Assembly: GCA_003993805.1 (NCBI GenBank) | Contig: RSEF01000002.1 | Coordinates: 66,737,220-66,801,219, forward strand | Source: Himantopus leucocephalus | Lineage: Eukaryota > Chordata > Aves > Charadriiformes > Recurvirostridae | Length of the DNA stretch: 64,000 bases | Reading direction: 5' to 3' | Shown here: positions 13,830 through 26,370 of the stretch, piece after piece | Position numbering within the stretch: position 1 is the first letter of the stretch | Layout: every line of letters starts with the position of its first letter | The notes under the pieces: model-generated | The model's database searches: none | Told to the model about the DNA's origin: nothing | The model's input: only the letters and a program-made list of their open reading frames with translations | Translations under genes and position numbers: made by a program

Positions 13830-14679
13830 TGGGCCATTTACTTCAATAATGATGACTTTGAGGTTATTGCTGGCAATATAATTGTCAGAAGAATTACATT
13901 ATTACAGAACGTGTCTTGATCAGAAATTAGCCAGTAACCTGTAGGATGTTCTTCTGAGAATTGTTCAAGTCAATATCAAGCATCTTTGTGTTTTTATACT
14001 CATCCTGGAGAAATATAACCAAAATGAAAGCAGAAAGGTGTAAAACATAAGTACAGAGACATCATTGCACTCATTGCAGAGAAATACACTGATTCTAAAG
14101 GGCTGAACATGACCATGCAAACCATATTAGGGAAATTGTTAGTGCAATAAACTAAACTTTTTTTCCTACTAGAGATCAAAATGTCTATTGTAAGGCTTTG
14201 AAACAGCATCTGAGACAGGACTTGTTCTTGTCTATGAAGGAGACAATAATGCTTAAAATGAATAAATATGAATGTCAACTAGTAAACAATAAAGAGTTAA
14301 GAACAAAACAAAAGAGACCTAAAACAAACCTTACAGTCATATCACTTCCTCCAGCTGGAAAGAAATCAACACAAACACTGCTTTTTTTGGTCACACTGAC
14401 TAAATGTAACTGATGTACAGTAAACAAAACTGAATTTGGGCAAAGATAAAAAAAAAAAAATTCACACACAAACTCCAAAAATTTGTACAGAGCTCATATT
14501 CAACCTTTTAGGTTCTACTGCTTAGCATCCCTCTTCTCCTACCCCAACCAATTAAGACGGACACTATATTTCTCCCCTCCTTTTTCGGTCAAAGAATCTT
14601 GGCACAACCAGCACAAACAAACTTTGCTAACAGCTTTAAACTTGGAAGGCCCGCTTTTTAAATATTTGCCGCTACATAA
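13830..14679. other. AT-rich noncoding DNA
   Basis: Short frames on both strands at 14000-14478 overlap each other and include a run of 13 A at 14448-14460. Nothing is recognised as a gene or repeat. Confidence 0.6.
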
Positions 14680-15020
14680 TTGAAACAGCTGTTTTAATGA
14701 GATACCTACTGTCATCATTTTACCCTGGCTGAGCTGGGTGACAACAAAGCAGTAATAACGAATTCAATAATAATTAACTCGGGTCATCTGCTCATCTGTC
14801 ATGGCTCATCAGCTTTAGGGAGAAAAATCCCAGTGAACTTCTCTCTTTTGTGAGCTTTCCAAAACTCTGCAATAAAATGCTTAGAGAGGACTCTAGGTAG
14901 CCCTTCAAAAGTTCTAAGCAAACTGGTAAGTAGGTTAATTAAATTTTATGCATGTTTAAATGCTAATGATTACATTCCTAACATTACAGTGTAATCTGTT
15001 ATGGAATGATGTCATGCAAG
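14680..15020. promoter_or_regulatory. Possible conserved noncoding element
   Basis: This stretch has mixed, non-repetitive composition. It packs several recognisable transcription-factor core motifs into about 120 bp: an E-box CAGCTG at 14686-14691, a SOX/TCF-like AACAAAG at 14743-14749, a homeodomain core TAATTA at 14771-14776, and two CATCTG E-boxes at 14785-14790 and 14793-14798. Such clustering is common in developmental enhancers of gene deserts, but the motifs are short and frequent by chance in AT-rich DNA. Function is inferred only. Confidence 0.18.
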
Positions 15021-18000
15021 CAGTGGTTTTTAGTGCCTAACACATTTCCATCCTGATGTGGAGTAGCTCTGGATCATTTATCGGAGGGCAGGAAGTTGAC
15101 AGTGGTGTTTCAGAGCCAGGTTTTACATTTAGATCCTCTTCCCTGTCTGTTGAATGTTAAGCAGGGGAGTTACAGAAAGCCACTGATTTTATGCCTACTG
15201 CCGCATCTCAGAGGGTGATCCAACATAACCAAACGGCGAGTTTTCTTAGCTGCACAATAAATAAATAAATATAAAAGCAATTCTGGGGATATCAATAAGG
15301 ATGGCTTTCCTCCCAAATTACTCTTTTCCCAAAAGAAAAAATAATTTGGGACTCACCCCGAGGTAGGTTCTTTTCATGATATTTTTTTTTCCCTTTTCTA
15401 CAAAGATGAAAAGAATTTTTCAGAGATTAAAAAGTATTCTTCCCTGAGAAATAACAGGTTTGGGTGTGTTTTTGTTTTTGTTTTTTTTTTTTGTAAAATG
15501 ATTTGGAGGGTAAGATATGAGTATCTGATATCTTTGAAAGTGGATTTTTTTTTCCTTTTATGTGAGGAAAAAAGATGCTGCTATGACAGTTTTTTTTTTT
15601 TTTAACTTGATTTGGATCAGTTTATGATTTCTTATTAAAACAAAAATCATGGGATAGCTGCTGCAAGCTTCTGAACTCGTTTTGCCATTTTGCTCTCAGT
15701 GAAACCTGACCGTCTTTATCATTTAGGAGGTAGGTGGTGGTTGGTTCACAGATAGCCCCTACTTGTATATTAAAAATTTCAAACATGGTTTAAAAAAAAA
15801 ACCCTTCAAAAATTTCAAATGGCACCAACATATTTGTTGTGGTGTTCAGTAATAGTATAACCAATTCAGTTTTGGAGAAAGGGCTGTTCTGTGCAGTGTT
15901 TTTAAAAGCAGCCGTAACAGATATCAGGTGTAACATCAGAATCCTTCCAACACATTGGCTGAAATCTCAGAAAGACTTTCACTGATGTAATATGATGGTC
16001 AAGGTGAATTAACAGGTTATTATTACAGGAATCACCAGTATATATGTAATCTAACTAGAGATCTAAAATTTACAAAATATCAGAATTCATGAAAAAGAGC
16101 CTTTTGTTCTCACCTTGCTCTTTGGACATTTTGGTAAAACCTGACATAGTTGAATTTTTTTTTTGCTGCTGAAAACTAAACTTATTCACTTCTCAAAGAT
16201 AACAACATATAATGCATCGTTTACTTACTATATGAAAAACATTGCTATGTATAATTATTAAATAAATAACAAGTTATTTGCTTCTAAATAATGGCAAATA
16301 AACCTCCTAGAGGAAGATGGTTTGACAAAGGACTAGGAGAGGCTGTCTTGCTTGTATATATTCTAAAATAATTGTGAGGGGAAAAAATTTTGAAATCAAA
16401 CAATATGGATGCTTTGTTTTGTAAATAAGAAACAGGGTTATATCTGTACTACTCAGCTACAGCACATAAATGGACTGAAAGCATTATACTGCAGTAGCAG
16501 ACATGATGTACATTTCGAGAAAAAAGGCTTTCAAAATGGACATTATGTCTCCATAGACTGGTGTACATTCAGTACAGTACAAGCAAAAAATATGCTGTGG
16601 GTGGCAAGCTGTAAATTTGACCATTGGTGTGTAGGGAAATAATAAAAGCCCAAGGGTATATGTTTTGAAATAAAATAATTTCATTTTCAGATATTAATTG
16701 ACTACAAAAAGCACTTTGAAGAACTGCAGTGCAAAAAGCATAATGGAAATTTAAATCTTCCCTAAAAACATTTCATTGTTTTTTTAAGCAAAGTATTCAC
16801 ATAAAAATATCTTTCATTTTACATTTTTTCCCATATTTGTACAGGGAGTCACTGCACCATGGAAGAATTGAAGAGAAAAAAATTCTTTCTGTATTTCAGG
16901 ATTACATATATGTAGATGAGAAAATATAGTAAATCTTGACTCTTGGATGGCACCTGTAGGATCAAATCCTGCAGTTTTCTCAGACATTTTAAGAAATGTC
17001 TTTTGGGGTAGATTAAGTATTTTGCACAAAGTAATATCTGTTGGAAAATGTTGATTAGTTTCATATATTTTCTGAGAATTTATCAGTTTCAATAAAAACT
17101 TCTCCAGTTAAAAAATGTTCTCCCTGTGCTGGAAAGGAGGGTGTTCAATGGGTGAAAGCACACACCAGAAATGAGCCTGCTCTACTCAGTTTCTCCTGTT
17201 ATGAATAGTCTGTGTAAGTAATTAAATATTCATGGCGTGGAAGAAAGAGCAACTCAGAAGTTCTTTGGGTAGCATATTCCTTGAGGACTCATGGGCCTTA
17301 GCGCTTATTCTAAATCTAATGCAACCACCATATAGCTAAGAGTTTTCAACAAATGTCCTAGCTATATTGTATCTTTCACTTCTTTCCCAAATTAATTTCA
17401 CAGTTAAACATACATGTTTCGATTTCAAGTTTCTCTGAAGCAGATGTTGATTTTTTTAATATTGAATATATACAAATTGATGCACAGCTGACAGTTAATC
17501 AGTCAAATGGCTATAATCACATAAGGAGTCAGCAAAAATCCAGGAAAAGAAACACATCATCCAGGAGAGCCTCTAGCTTCGGGGAAACATGTTTACCAGT
17601 TCAACAGAGATGCAATATACATTATTAATTGAGTATCAACAGACCTACAATTTTCTGCAGATAACAAATTACTTTGGCATGCTTTTGCGCTAGCTGGTCA
17701 GGATGTGGGCTTTGCTTTGCGGGGGACCCAGACTGCTTTATGTCTTGTTTTAGACAAAATGAGGAACGTGAAGTTCTCCTGACTGAGAAGTGGGTATGGG
17801 TCAGAGGCCAGAGGAAGGACCATCCTGGGGGCACATCGGTAGCGGGTGGCTGAACTAAATAGTTACAAACCACGTTGTGGAGCCTGACTGGAGTCTGGGT
17901 TCCATAGGAAGCTGAAACTCAGGAAAAACTCAGACCAATCTGAAATGGCTGGATCTAGAAGTGGGAAAACCACTGCTTCGAGTCTGCAAACAGTTTATAT

Positions 18001-21000
18001 AACTCAAAATCAGTGTATTTCACAGAGTTCTGCTGACATTTTTCAATCAGTGGTGTTATTCGCACTCTTTGTTTTTGATAGTTTGTGTTTTTTACTGTAT
18101 TATGCCAGAGACAAGAGAATAAATAAGACCTAGATATACCACTGCAGTATGCTGTTATTCTTAACCTCTCTTGTGTGGCCACCATATGAGCAAACAGACC
18201 CTAGGTCTCAGGACTGACAAATGGAAACCAGAACTAACTCTCTTTCCCCATCCCTTTTTCAGTCGCCTTCCTTCTGTGTAAACAAGTTCAATGGTCCATA
18301 TTCATCCCTGATTCATTGGGGTTCATTGCCAGAGTCCTCAGTACAACCTAATGGTTTATGGTGTTAAAAGTTTTATAACTCTTGGGGGAGAGTTTGTAAG
18401 CTCTATTAAACTGAACCTGCTGCCTGGAGTATTCCCACAAAAATGACATATGGGAAACTCTCATGTGGATAGTTGAATTCTATCAAAGATGTTACAGTTT
18501 TACATATATCCATTTATGAGAATAATTTTGACACAAAAGGCCAAGTCTTCTTCCCTCATACAAAGCATGCTCTTGAATAGAATTTTAGGAAGAAACAAAC
18601 AAACCAAAAAATAATCAACCTTGCCTCCTCTCGATATTTTTTTTTCATTGTCTAAAAAATTGGTGTTATACCTCATTTATCAAAAAAATATGCCTAGGTG
18701 ACTTTTGCCAAGGAATTTTCACACTAATAACAGTAGGCCTGCTAGCATTCGTAAAGTTACTCTGCTGCAGAAGCAGTTCCAGCAGTAGGTGAACACTAGC
18801 GTGTATAAACTAGGAATTACATTACTAAGATTATTTGTAGTTTTAGTAATATTATAAAATTAAATAAACAATCTATATACAAGCAATATAAACCAGCAGA
18901 TACTTGATGAAAAATTAAGTAAGTATCAGATAAAGTGTTTGCAATAACGATTACCATGAAGATTCATGGTCTTACCTTGCATATATTTTATTTCTGTTAT
19001 TTTGTGTACTGTGCTCTGAGAAGGATCTTCTCTTCATGCAGCAAGAGGAAGAAGAGTTGTTATTGTTGTGGAAGGCATGGATGTGTGTTCATGAGCTAAA
19101 ACTGGCAACAACTACACACATTGCACAGCAGCCAAGTACTCATAAAGTTCACACTAGGAAAGAAAAACATTTGTTTTTCTAAATATGACATAGGAGGTTC
19201 TGGATATAATATACCCACTGGTCTTCTAAAGGAAGACAGTCATGTTCTATACTTGTTCTTTATATAATGTCTTCAGCTACTACTGTGCAGGTAGCGCACA
19301 TCTTCTCTTCTTGTAGCACAGCGGCAACTGCAGGAATTTTAACTAGGCTGGAGAAAGAATGAACAAAAACCCAAATAAATAAAATTGTGCCTGCAGTTAT
19401 ACAGGTGTAATTTCCTATGTCCAAATTTAAGCCATTTCTCATGTGGAAGCATCTGATCAGGTAGTGCTTGAACTAAATACATCCCATTTTTCATGGCTTC
19501 TGCATAGCTTCCATGCAAATGCTGAGAGCAGCTTGCACTTAAACAGCTCAGAGCATGAAGACAGCACTGCACAGAAAGAACTTATTCGTGTTCAAAACTA
19601 ACTTATTTCTTGAGAGCTTACAATTTCTCTTACTATTCCAAAGGGTGCAGGATCTATTTCTATAACTCTAGTGGCAGAAGTCAATCTGTTTCTTACTGTA
19701 TTTAATCATTCCTAAACTCCACACTCTTCTGATCAAATTTTGGACTCGTCTCCAGATATCTAAGAGAAATTTTAGCAAAGCTTGAACTATTTTCAGTCTG
19801 ATGAAGGAAATGCTTCACAGGTTACAGAGGATCTTCTAAACTACAGAAACTCTAGGGTTGTTTCTGTGAGAATAGATTTAGCTCTGTATACAGATACAGG
19901 TAGTCAACAAGCCCAGTGTGGCACGTACTCCTCATGCAGAAACCAAGAGTCAGTGATGCTGTGAAGTGCTATGAGCCCATGAAGTACCAGGTTCCTCTGC
20001 CCCATCTCATTATCACAGCCTCTGTCTTTACTAAAGGTTTTCGTTATGATTTCTAAAGACCAGAAAGAATATCCTATCCAATATCATATACAAAGTTATT
20101 TTATGTATAAAGGATAAAATCCAAAGCACATGGAAATCAATGTGAAAACTTTGCCGTTCGATCAGCTGCAATGCCTGGTTCTTGTCTGGGTGGGCAGTCA
20201 GTGAAAGTATTTTTGAGTATCAGGCATGATTTCCCTTTCTCTGATATACTGAATGCATAAACAATGGAACTCTCTCTTACTAAAATGAACAAAAGATCAA
20301 TTTGCAACACAACAAAATTTATTTTATTTTCAAAATAAGAAATTCTGTATTTGTGAAGTTGGGCAAGACATTTCAAACTTGGAAATTGGCTCTGCAACAT
20401 TTTAAATATCAAAACTTCTACATTTCTTTTAAATTTTATTTATCTTGTGTCACATAAATTTTGTTATTTTGTCACATCTATGTTACAATAAAATATGGCA
20501 TAGATACTCTTATTTTTTTTAATTGAAAATCGTAAGGATGTATGACATGCAATACTGAGTAAATATCTTCCTTTTCCCCTAGACTAACTTGGTTTTTATT
20601 CACCTTGTAAGAAAAAAAATTAATACTTGACAACTTTTAGGAGTTATACTTTACTGGGTTGTCTAATTCTTAATTTAGATTCCAGTACTGATTTTTTAAG
20701 TCATTTAATATGTTAATAGCTAACTACTATTTACAGTAGTATGAATAAATATTATTTGTTGATATATCAAACCATAAATCATATTTCCTATACTCAATAA
20801 TCATAATAAGAAATGTTGTATATCATGGCTGTGGAAAGGGAATCATTGCTTAATATTTTTGACCTAGAGATAAGGGCGGGGGAGGGGAAGAAGCGAAAAG
20901 AAAGAAGGTTCTTGAAAGGTCCTTCACCTTGTAACACTGACCATAGCTGAAAGAATAATGAGTTCACTCCCCCCTCTAGGGAAGCCTTATGTTGTCAGTG

Positions 21001-21474
21001 TACTATATCACCCGTTGTTCCATGTTCAGATACTCAGTTCTGTGTAAATGGAACAATGCAAGGAGAAAGACAAGTGCTTTTCTTCAAGGGGTTAACAAGT
21101 CAAAACTCTGCCTCAGTTCAACAGTCTTACCTACACGTTGACTACCTCCCACATGTAGTGAGCAACAGCATGATTAGATTCATTATAAAAATGTAGTTAA
21201 TACAATTCAGCAATCCATTCCTGTCCAGCCAATGCCTTTAACACCTATGATTAATTTCAACAAGACTTAAAAACAAGCTTTATTGTTGCACTGAAAATAA
21301 ATGGGCCTGTTCGTACTATATGTTTTGCATCACTGAGGCCTGACAGACAGATTTGTAAAGCTGAAAAGAGCCAAGGGATCTTGCCAAGAATCTTTTTCCT
21401 GTCTGTAGTTAGATACATTAGACAGGTGAGTCAAGACTTTATGCAAAAGTAGCCCCACCAGTGGCTGAAGCATT
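15021..21474. other. AT-rich noncoding DNA with homopolymer tracts
   Basis: No gene is recognised. Low-complexity tracts include a G/T-rich run at 15463-15493 and 14 T at 15590-15603. Frames of 60-92 codons at 16409-17092, 17625-18185 and 19260-19572 overlap in antisense pairs and carry no motif. I see no named interspersed repeat in these 6.5 kb. Confidence 0.65.
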
Positions 21475-21518
21475 AAAAAAAAAAAAAAAAAAAGNNNNNN
21501 AAAAAAAAAAAAAAAAAA
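21475..21518. repeat. Poly-A tract containing a six-N gap
   Basis: A long A run is interrupted by one G and six unresolved bases at about 21495-21500, then continues as A. The gap is probably a homopolymer sequencing or assembly failure, so the true A-run length is unknown. The sequence immediately upstream does not resemble a retrocopied gene that I know, so a processed-pseudogene tail is possible but unsupported. Confidence 0.85.
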
Positions 21519-22499
21519 GTAAATGAAGACGTAGTGGAGTAATCAATGCTTACTAGGTTGCATAGTCTGGATTGGGATCATGGCAGATCTGGGTATCAAA
21601 AGTATGGAGCTGAAGGTATCCACAAAGTAGTCCTGCTTTCCTACAATCACCCAGCAACTTGCATGCCACGAGATCTGCCTTTATGGAAACTGCTAAAAGT
21701 AACAGTATTCAGGCTACAGGACTGACAGAAAAACCTGAAAAAGATGCAGAAGTGCTGTTCAGAACTAAACATCCACCATGGTGCAATCTTCTGTAAACTG
21801 TGGCCTAAGTGAGCTGACCTCTCAAGCTGACTTGAGAGTTTGGGCTATGAATCTCACAGGGCAATTTCTCTCCGAAAATGTTTCACGTGGTCAGCGTTTA
21901 AACAAGGTCCAGATGTATCAGAACAACCTTAATAAATGTTTTACTTGTTTTAAACAACACATTTCAGTCATCAGAAATGAGTCTGAATCTGCATGGTCTT
22001 TTTCTATTTTTGTCTGGACTTACTATACATATCTGCAACATTTTCAAGCTGTTCTTTCTGGAAACATGCTTTTCAGTGAACTAGTAAGTTGTATGATGCT
22101 TTGGGACCACATGTACACAAACAGGAAAAAAAATATGTAAAAAACTCCTTTGCACTCCATGATACATACATTTCTTGTAAACTGGTATAATGGGCTGGAA
22201 ATTCTGTTGGGCTTAATTTAACATTAAAAACATTTTTGAAACGTTCTAGTTTAAGTATTTCACAGCTGGATATCTGAACAGAAATATTATTTGCCATTGA
22301 CCTTAGCTGGCTACTTCTACTGAGTCTATTCAGAATGCTAAGAGTTACGTACATTTATAAGTGCTTTGTAAGATTAGCATAATTAATACAAAGAGATCAA
22401 TCAATACACAGTGTACAGTACATTACCCCATGTACTCTTTTTATAATAAACTTGACCAAAAATATTGTATTTTCTAGTTTTCAGCATAGAAAATGCGTG
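21519..22499. other. AT-rich noncoding DNA
   Basis: A 120-codon frame at 21778-22140 (plus) has no recognisable domain and partly overlaps a 93-codon minus-strand frame at its 3' end. I regard both as chance frames. Confidence 0.55.
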
Positions 22500-22990
22500 C
22501 AAGTTTTCAAAGTGAAGCTGGGAATTTCAGGTTGGGGGCAGGTAGAAGCAAGGGCTATCTAAGCAAGGACACTTGGCTTCAGAATTAGATACCTTTATCC
22601 TATGCCAGCAATAAATGGGATAGCTGGCATGGACTGGGTAGAGTTTGGGATAAGCAATTTGAAGGAAAGGATGACATTTGCATAAAGGAGGAAGCCAACA
22701 AGAAAAGAATTATGGGTCAGAGATGTGGCCTGGAAGCTTGCTAAATGAGTAGAAGAAGGAGCAAGCCAGTTATGGGATAATATACTGAATGTAATAACTT
22801 GCAGGAATGAGAAGAGGGCTGTTTGGGGAAAACGACTACGTGGGGATGAAGAGCATGAAGCCTGAAATTGACTAAATGTGAGCAAAAAAATAGGATGAGG
22901 AACCATTGACAGATACAAGAAGCGTGGAAAGGACAGGTCAGAAGGGTGAGACAAAAGAGATCATACTTCAAGGAAAGGTGAGGCAATTCC
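22500..22990. other. Purine-rich block, unidentified
   Basis: The plus strand is biased towards A and G for about 500 bp. This depletes stops on the minus strand and creates frames of 119 and 91 codons there, which have no family resemblance. The bias, rather than coding, explains the open frames. It may be an old unrecognised repeat. Confidence 0.35.
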
Positions 22991-24847
22991 TCTCTACACC
23001 TCATTTCCAAATCCACAAGAAAACGAAGTGAAAGCTCTCTGAGTCACATCATGCCACCACAAATGTTCTCAAGAAACCAATCCTGCTCTAGTGCTAATCC
23101 AAATAAATAATCTGTTACTGGGAAATTTTTACTAATGTGTGTAACTTAGATGCAGTGGGTGCAGAAATTCTGTCCTGCTGAAGACCAGTGTTTTGTTGCA
23201 CTAGCACAAGACAGAATGTTCTGCTTTTGTTTCAAATTGTAATTTCACATACAATCCGCTTGAAATATTATGATGTTTTCAAGGTATGCTTTTCAAAGGC
23301 ATAAAACTCAGAACTAATGTCTGTCTCTGCATCTATAATTCATCTTCCTTGCATATATGAGAACTTGGTGCAGCCATTAATTGCTCTTTCTTCTGGAACC
23401 TGGCCTTCTGAATCAGGAGAATGTGATGGAAAATACTGTCTTCTCACCTCTGTTATTTCTAGACAAAACAACTCGCTTTTATGAGTAAACTGAGTACTCC
23501 CATATAGGACTAGACTCTGCTGCTGCTACAGTTTCCACATGATGCAAGCCAAGTCACCTGAAATACATTTTCCAAGGAGACGTTAAAGGTATTGTACTTC
23601 TTTTCGGAGGACAACTTGAAATTCTGAAAAATGGGACTTGAATATGGCTGTCCCTAGAATTGATAATTTTAGGTCCTCTACATCTTAAATCAAGATGCTA
23701 AAATCAGTGGATAATCTCACACTGTAACTTAATCTTATTAAACTTAATACACAGAATGGAACTAGTAAAGAATCATGTATCTCACAAGAAGTTAATGAAT
23801 CTCAAAGAACAATTCATATATCACTGCTATGAGAAAATTCAAAGAGATAATAAGTAGTTTTGTCTTCAGGGGTGACCTGTGCAATAACATTTGGGAGTTG
23901 TATATGGACAGGGAAGTAGTGTATTAAGTATCTTATTGTTATTTGAACGTTGCTTATCCTAGGTCTTGTAGAAAAAACAGTACGTGATCACACGGTTGAA
24001 GAATATGCTACTCTACATACAAGCAACTGAAACAAAGTAAAATCTTGTGGGCAAGAGATACTCTGCGTCCCGTGTTTTGAGTGCTCAGTCTTGCAACCTG
24101 AATCATGAGACTTCAGTATTTTAATCTTTTTTGTGTGTCAAAAGTTTTTCATAGTGGGAATACGGCAGACACAGGTCATCCGGGTCACTTCCATCTGATG
24201 TAAGATAGTCTGTGTTCCACAACATTAGTAATCTAGCACCTGAATTTTACATGATTTTGTACAAGCCCTCAGTCATAACTGGTAACATAAAAATTAACTG
24301 CAAGCAAAACAGAAAACAAAAAGTGGGAGAACTTTAGCTAACAGACTGTTAGGAGTTGTATTTTGATGCACACCTGGAATTTCTCTTTCATTTTTCTTTA
24401 GCCACACATCAGACTTTTTCTTTTGTATGTTATAAACTCACACAGGCTTATATAGGCTGTATAAAAGAAGTTTGAATTCATTCTAAACAGAAACACATAA
24501 CCTATACAAGACAGGAATTTCTGCTTAGGTTCTGTGCTAGTTTTACCACCTGGTCTTCCTAGTCCATGTCTTAGAACTGTTTGACAATAAACTAAATTCA
24601 GTTTTTCTCATTGACTAACCTTATCTTAAAAGGTGAAAATAAACAATTACTTTGACCGAGACAGTACAAATTGCATTGACCAAACTAAGACTTATCAAAG
24701 GCTTCAAGCTGGCACTTGAGAACTACAGCAGCCAGACTGGAAATACGTAAGTTACTTCCAAAAAATCCTTTTTTTTCTCTTTTTCTTTCCTTCTTTTAGG
24801 CTATGTGCTATTTTTTTATTCAGAAACATTGATCCCAGCTGAGTTCA
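22991..24847. other. AT-rich noncoding DNA
   Basis: No open frame of note, no named repeat and no RNA gene is recognised. A pyrimidine-rich stretch ending in TAG at about 24770-24800 resembles a 3' splice site, but it lies just upstream of the CR1 insertion and leads into no convincing exon. Confidence 0.6.
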
Positions 24848-26370
24848 GATGGAAACAGATGTGTATGGATGGTAGAAGTGGTGACAGGCTACTTAGGAGG
24901 AACACAGAAACATCAGGTGTGCCTGCAGCAATGCAATTTGGATTGACGTACCTTGGCTGGAGCTGGAATTGGAAACGGTATGGGCTTCTTTAGGTACATC
25001 AGGACACTAAGGAAAACATGGGCCCACTAAGGAATGTGGAGGGTCACTAAAGCGATGTGTCACGTTAAAAAAAAATGAGAATTCCTCTGTGCCTTGGGAT
25101 GGTACATCTGCTTTTAGGCCTCCCACGTCTCTAGAGGCAGGGTTCAAGAGAGAGAACTACTACCTGCAGGAGAGGATGACCAAGTTTGGGACTGCTCTGT
25201 AAACTGGAAAAATCCATAGGACAGGATGAGATGCATCCAGCAGTGCTGAGGCAGCTTCCCAATGTCATTGTAAAGTAATTCTCCGTTATTACTGAAAGGC
25301 TGTGGCTTTCAGCAGGAAAAAGGTAAATGTTACATCCACCTTTAAGTTAGAAAGTCAAATCCAGGGAATGACAGGCCATAAAGTCTTAGTCCTGGAAAGA
25401 TTATGGAGGAAGTCCTCATGACAGCTCTGTGCAGGCACCTGAAGAACAAGAAAGAACTAGGAACAGTCAGCATTTATTAGCATGGACAAATGGTACTTTA
25501 CCAACCTGGTTGCCTTCTCCGATTGGATCTGTAGATAAGGGAAGGGAAGCAGTAGTTGTTTATCTTGAATTTAGCTAGGCTTTTGACACAGTCTGCTTCT
25601 AGCTGAACTAGAGAGGTAATAGAGCATGGGGGCATGGAAAACTGGCTCAGCCACCAGGATGACACAGTATTGGCCAATGATTCAGAGTATAATGGATGTC
25701 TGGTTAATAGTGACGTTCCTGAGGCATCGGTATTGGGACTGAAGCTGTTTAATGTCTTCACCTGTGACCTGTGCAACAGGACAGAACACACCTTCACAAA
25801 CTTCGTAAAAGTCTTCAAACCAAGGAAAGTAGTGGATAACTGGAGGACAGGACTGTCTTCAAGACAGGCTGGGACAAGATGGAAGAATGGAGCTACATGA
25901 ACTTCATGAAGTTTAAAAAAAAAGAAAGTCCTGCACCGGATACAGACTAAGTCTGGGCAACACTACATGCTGGGTGGAGGCTGGCTAGAAAACAGTTTTG
26001 CAGAAACGGATTTAACGGATTTGAAGGTCCTGAGCAGAAAACTGGACATGCTTTCTTTTCCCAAGGCATGGAAGAGGCCCATAACATACTGGGCTGCATT
26101 AGCAAATGCATAGTCAGCAACTCAAGGGAATTGCAGCAACGGAAATTCCATTTAGACACAAGGAAACAATTTTACACTGTGAGAGGGTTTAAGCAATGGC
26201 ACAGGTTGCCCTGGGGAGTTGTGAAAGCTTCAACTTAGAGATATTCAAAACTTGATTGTATAAGGCCACAGCAAATAAGATACAATTTCAAAGTTAGCCC
26301 TGCTTTGAGTGGGAGGGTGGACTAGATACCTCCAGACATGGAGGAATTTAGGTTCCCAACCTAAATCATT
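24848..26370 (+). mobile_element. CR1 LINE fragment, old and degraded, plus strand
   Basis: CR1 is a non-LTR retrotransposon that encodes an endonuclease/reverse-transcriptase protein and copies itself by target-primed reverse transcription. This copy is 5'-truncated. It starts in the linker just before the reverse transcriptase: reading through damage, a GFFRYI block lies near 24985-25002, followed by the frame-shifted equivalent of the ENMGPL block. It continues through a DEMHP-like block near 25220 and an AFDT block near 25580 (both typical of the CR1 reverse transcriptase), then the C-terminal region and 3' UTR. It ends at a partial tail (ATTCT) near 26370. Many stops and frameshifts interrupt it, so no protein can be made. 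The left boundary is approximate, because similarity fades into unique sequence around 24850. It is in the opposite orientation to the other two CR1 copies and looks the oldest of the three. Confidence 0.85.

Noticed and set aside
21778..22140. 120-codon plus-strand open frame
   Set aside because: No domain, signal or splice context was found; this length is expected by chance in 64 kb.
22595..22954. 119-codon minus-strand open frame
   Set aside because: It is explained by purine bias of the plus strand depleting stops; there is no family resemblance.
24770..24993. Strong pyrimidine tract plus AG followed by a 62-codon open frame, resembling an exon
   Set aside because: The downstream frame merges into degraded CR1 sequence, so the frame is better explained as part of that element.
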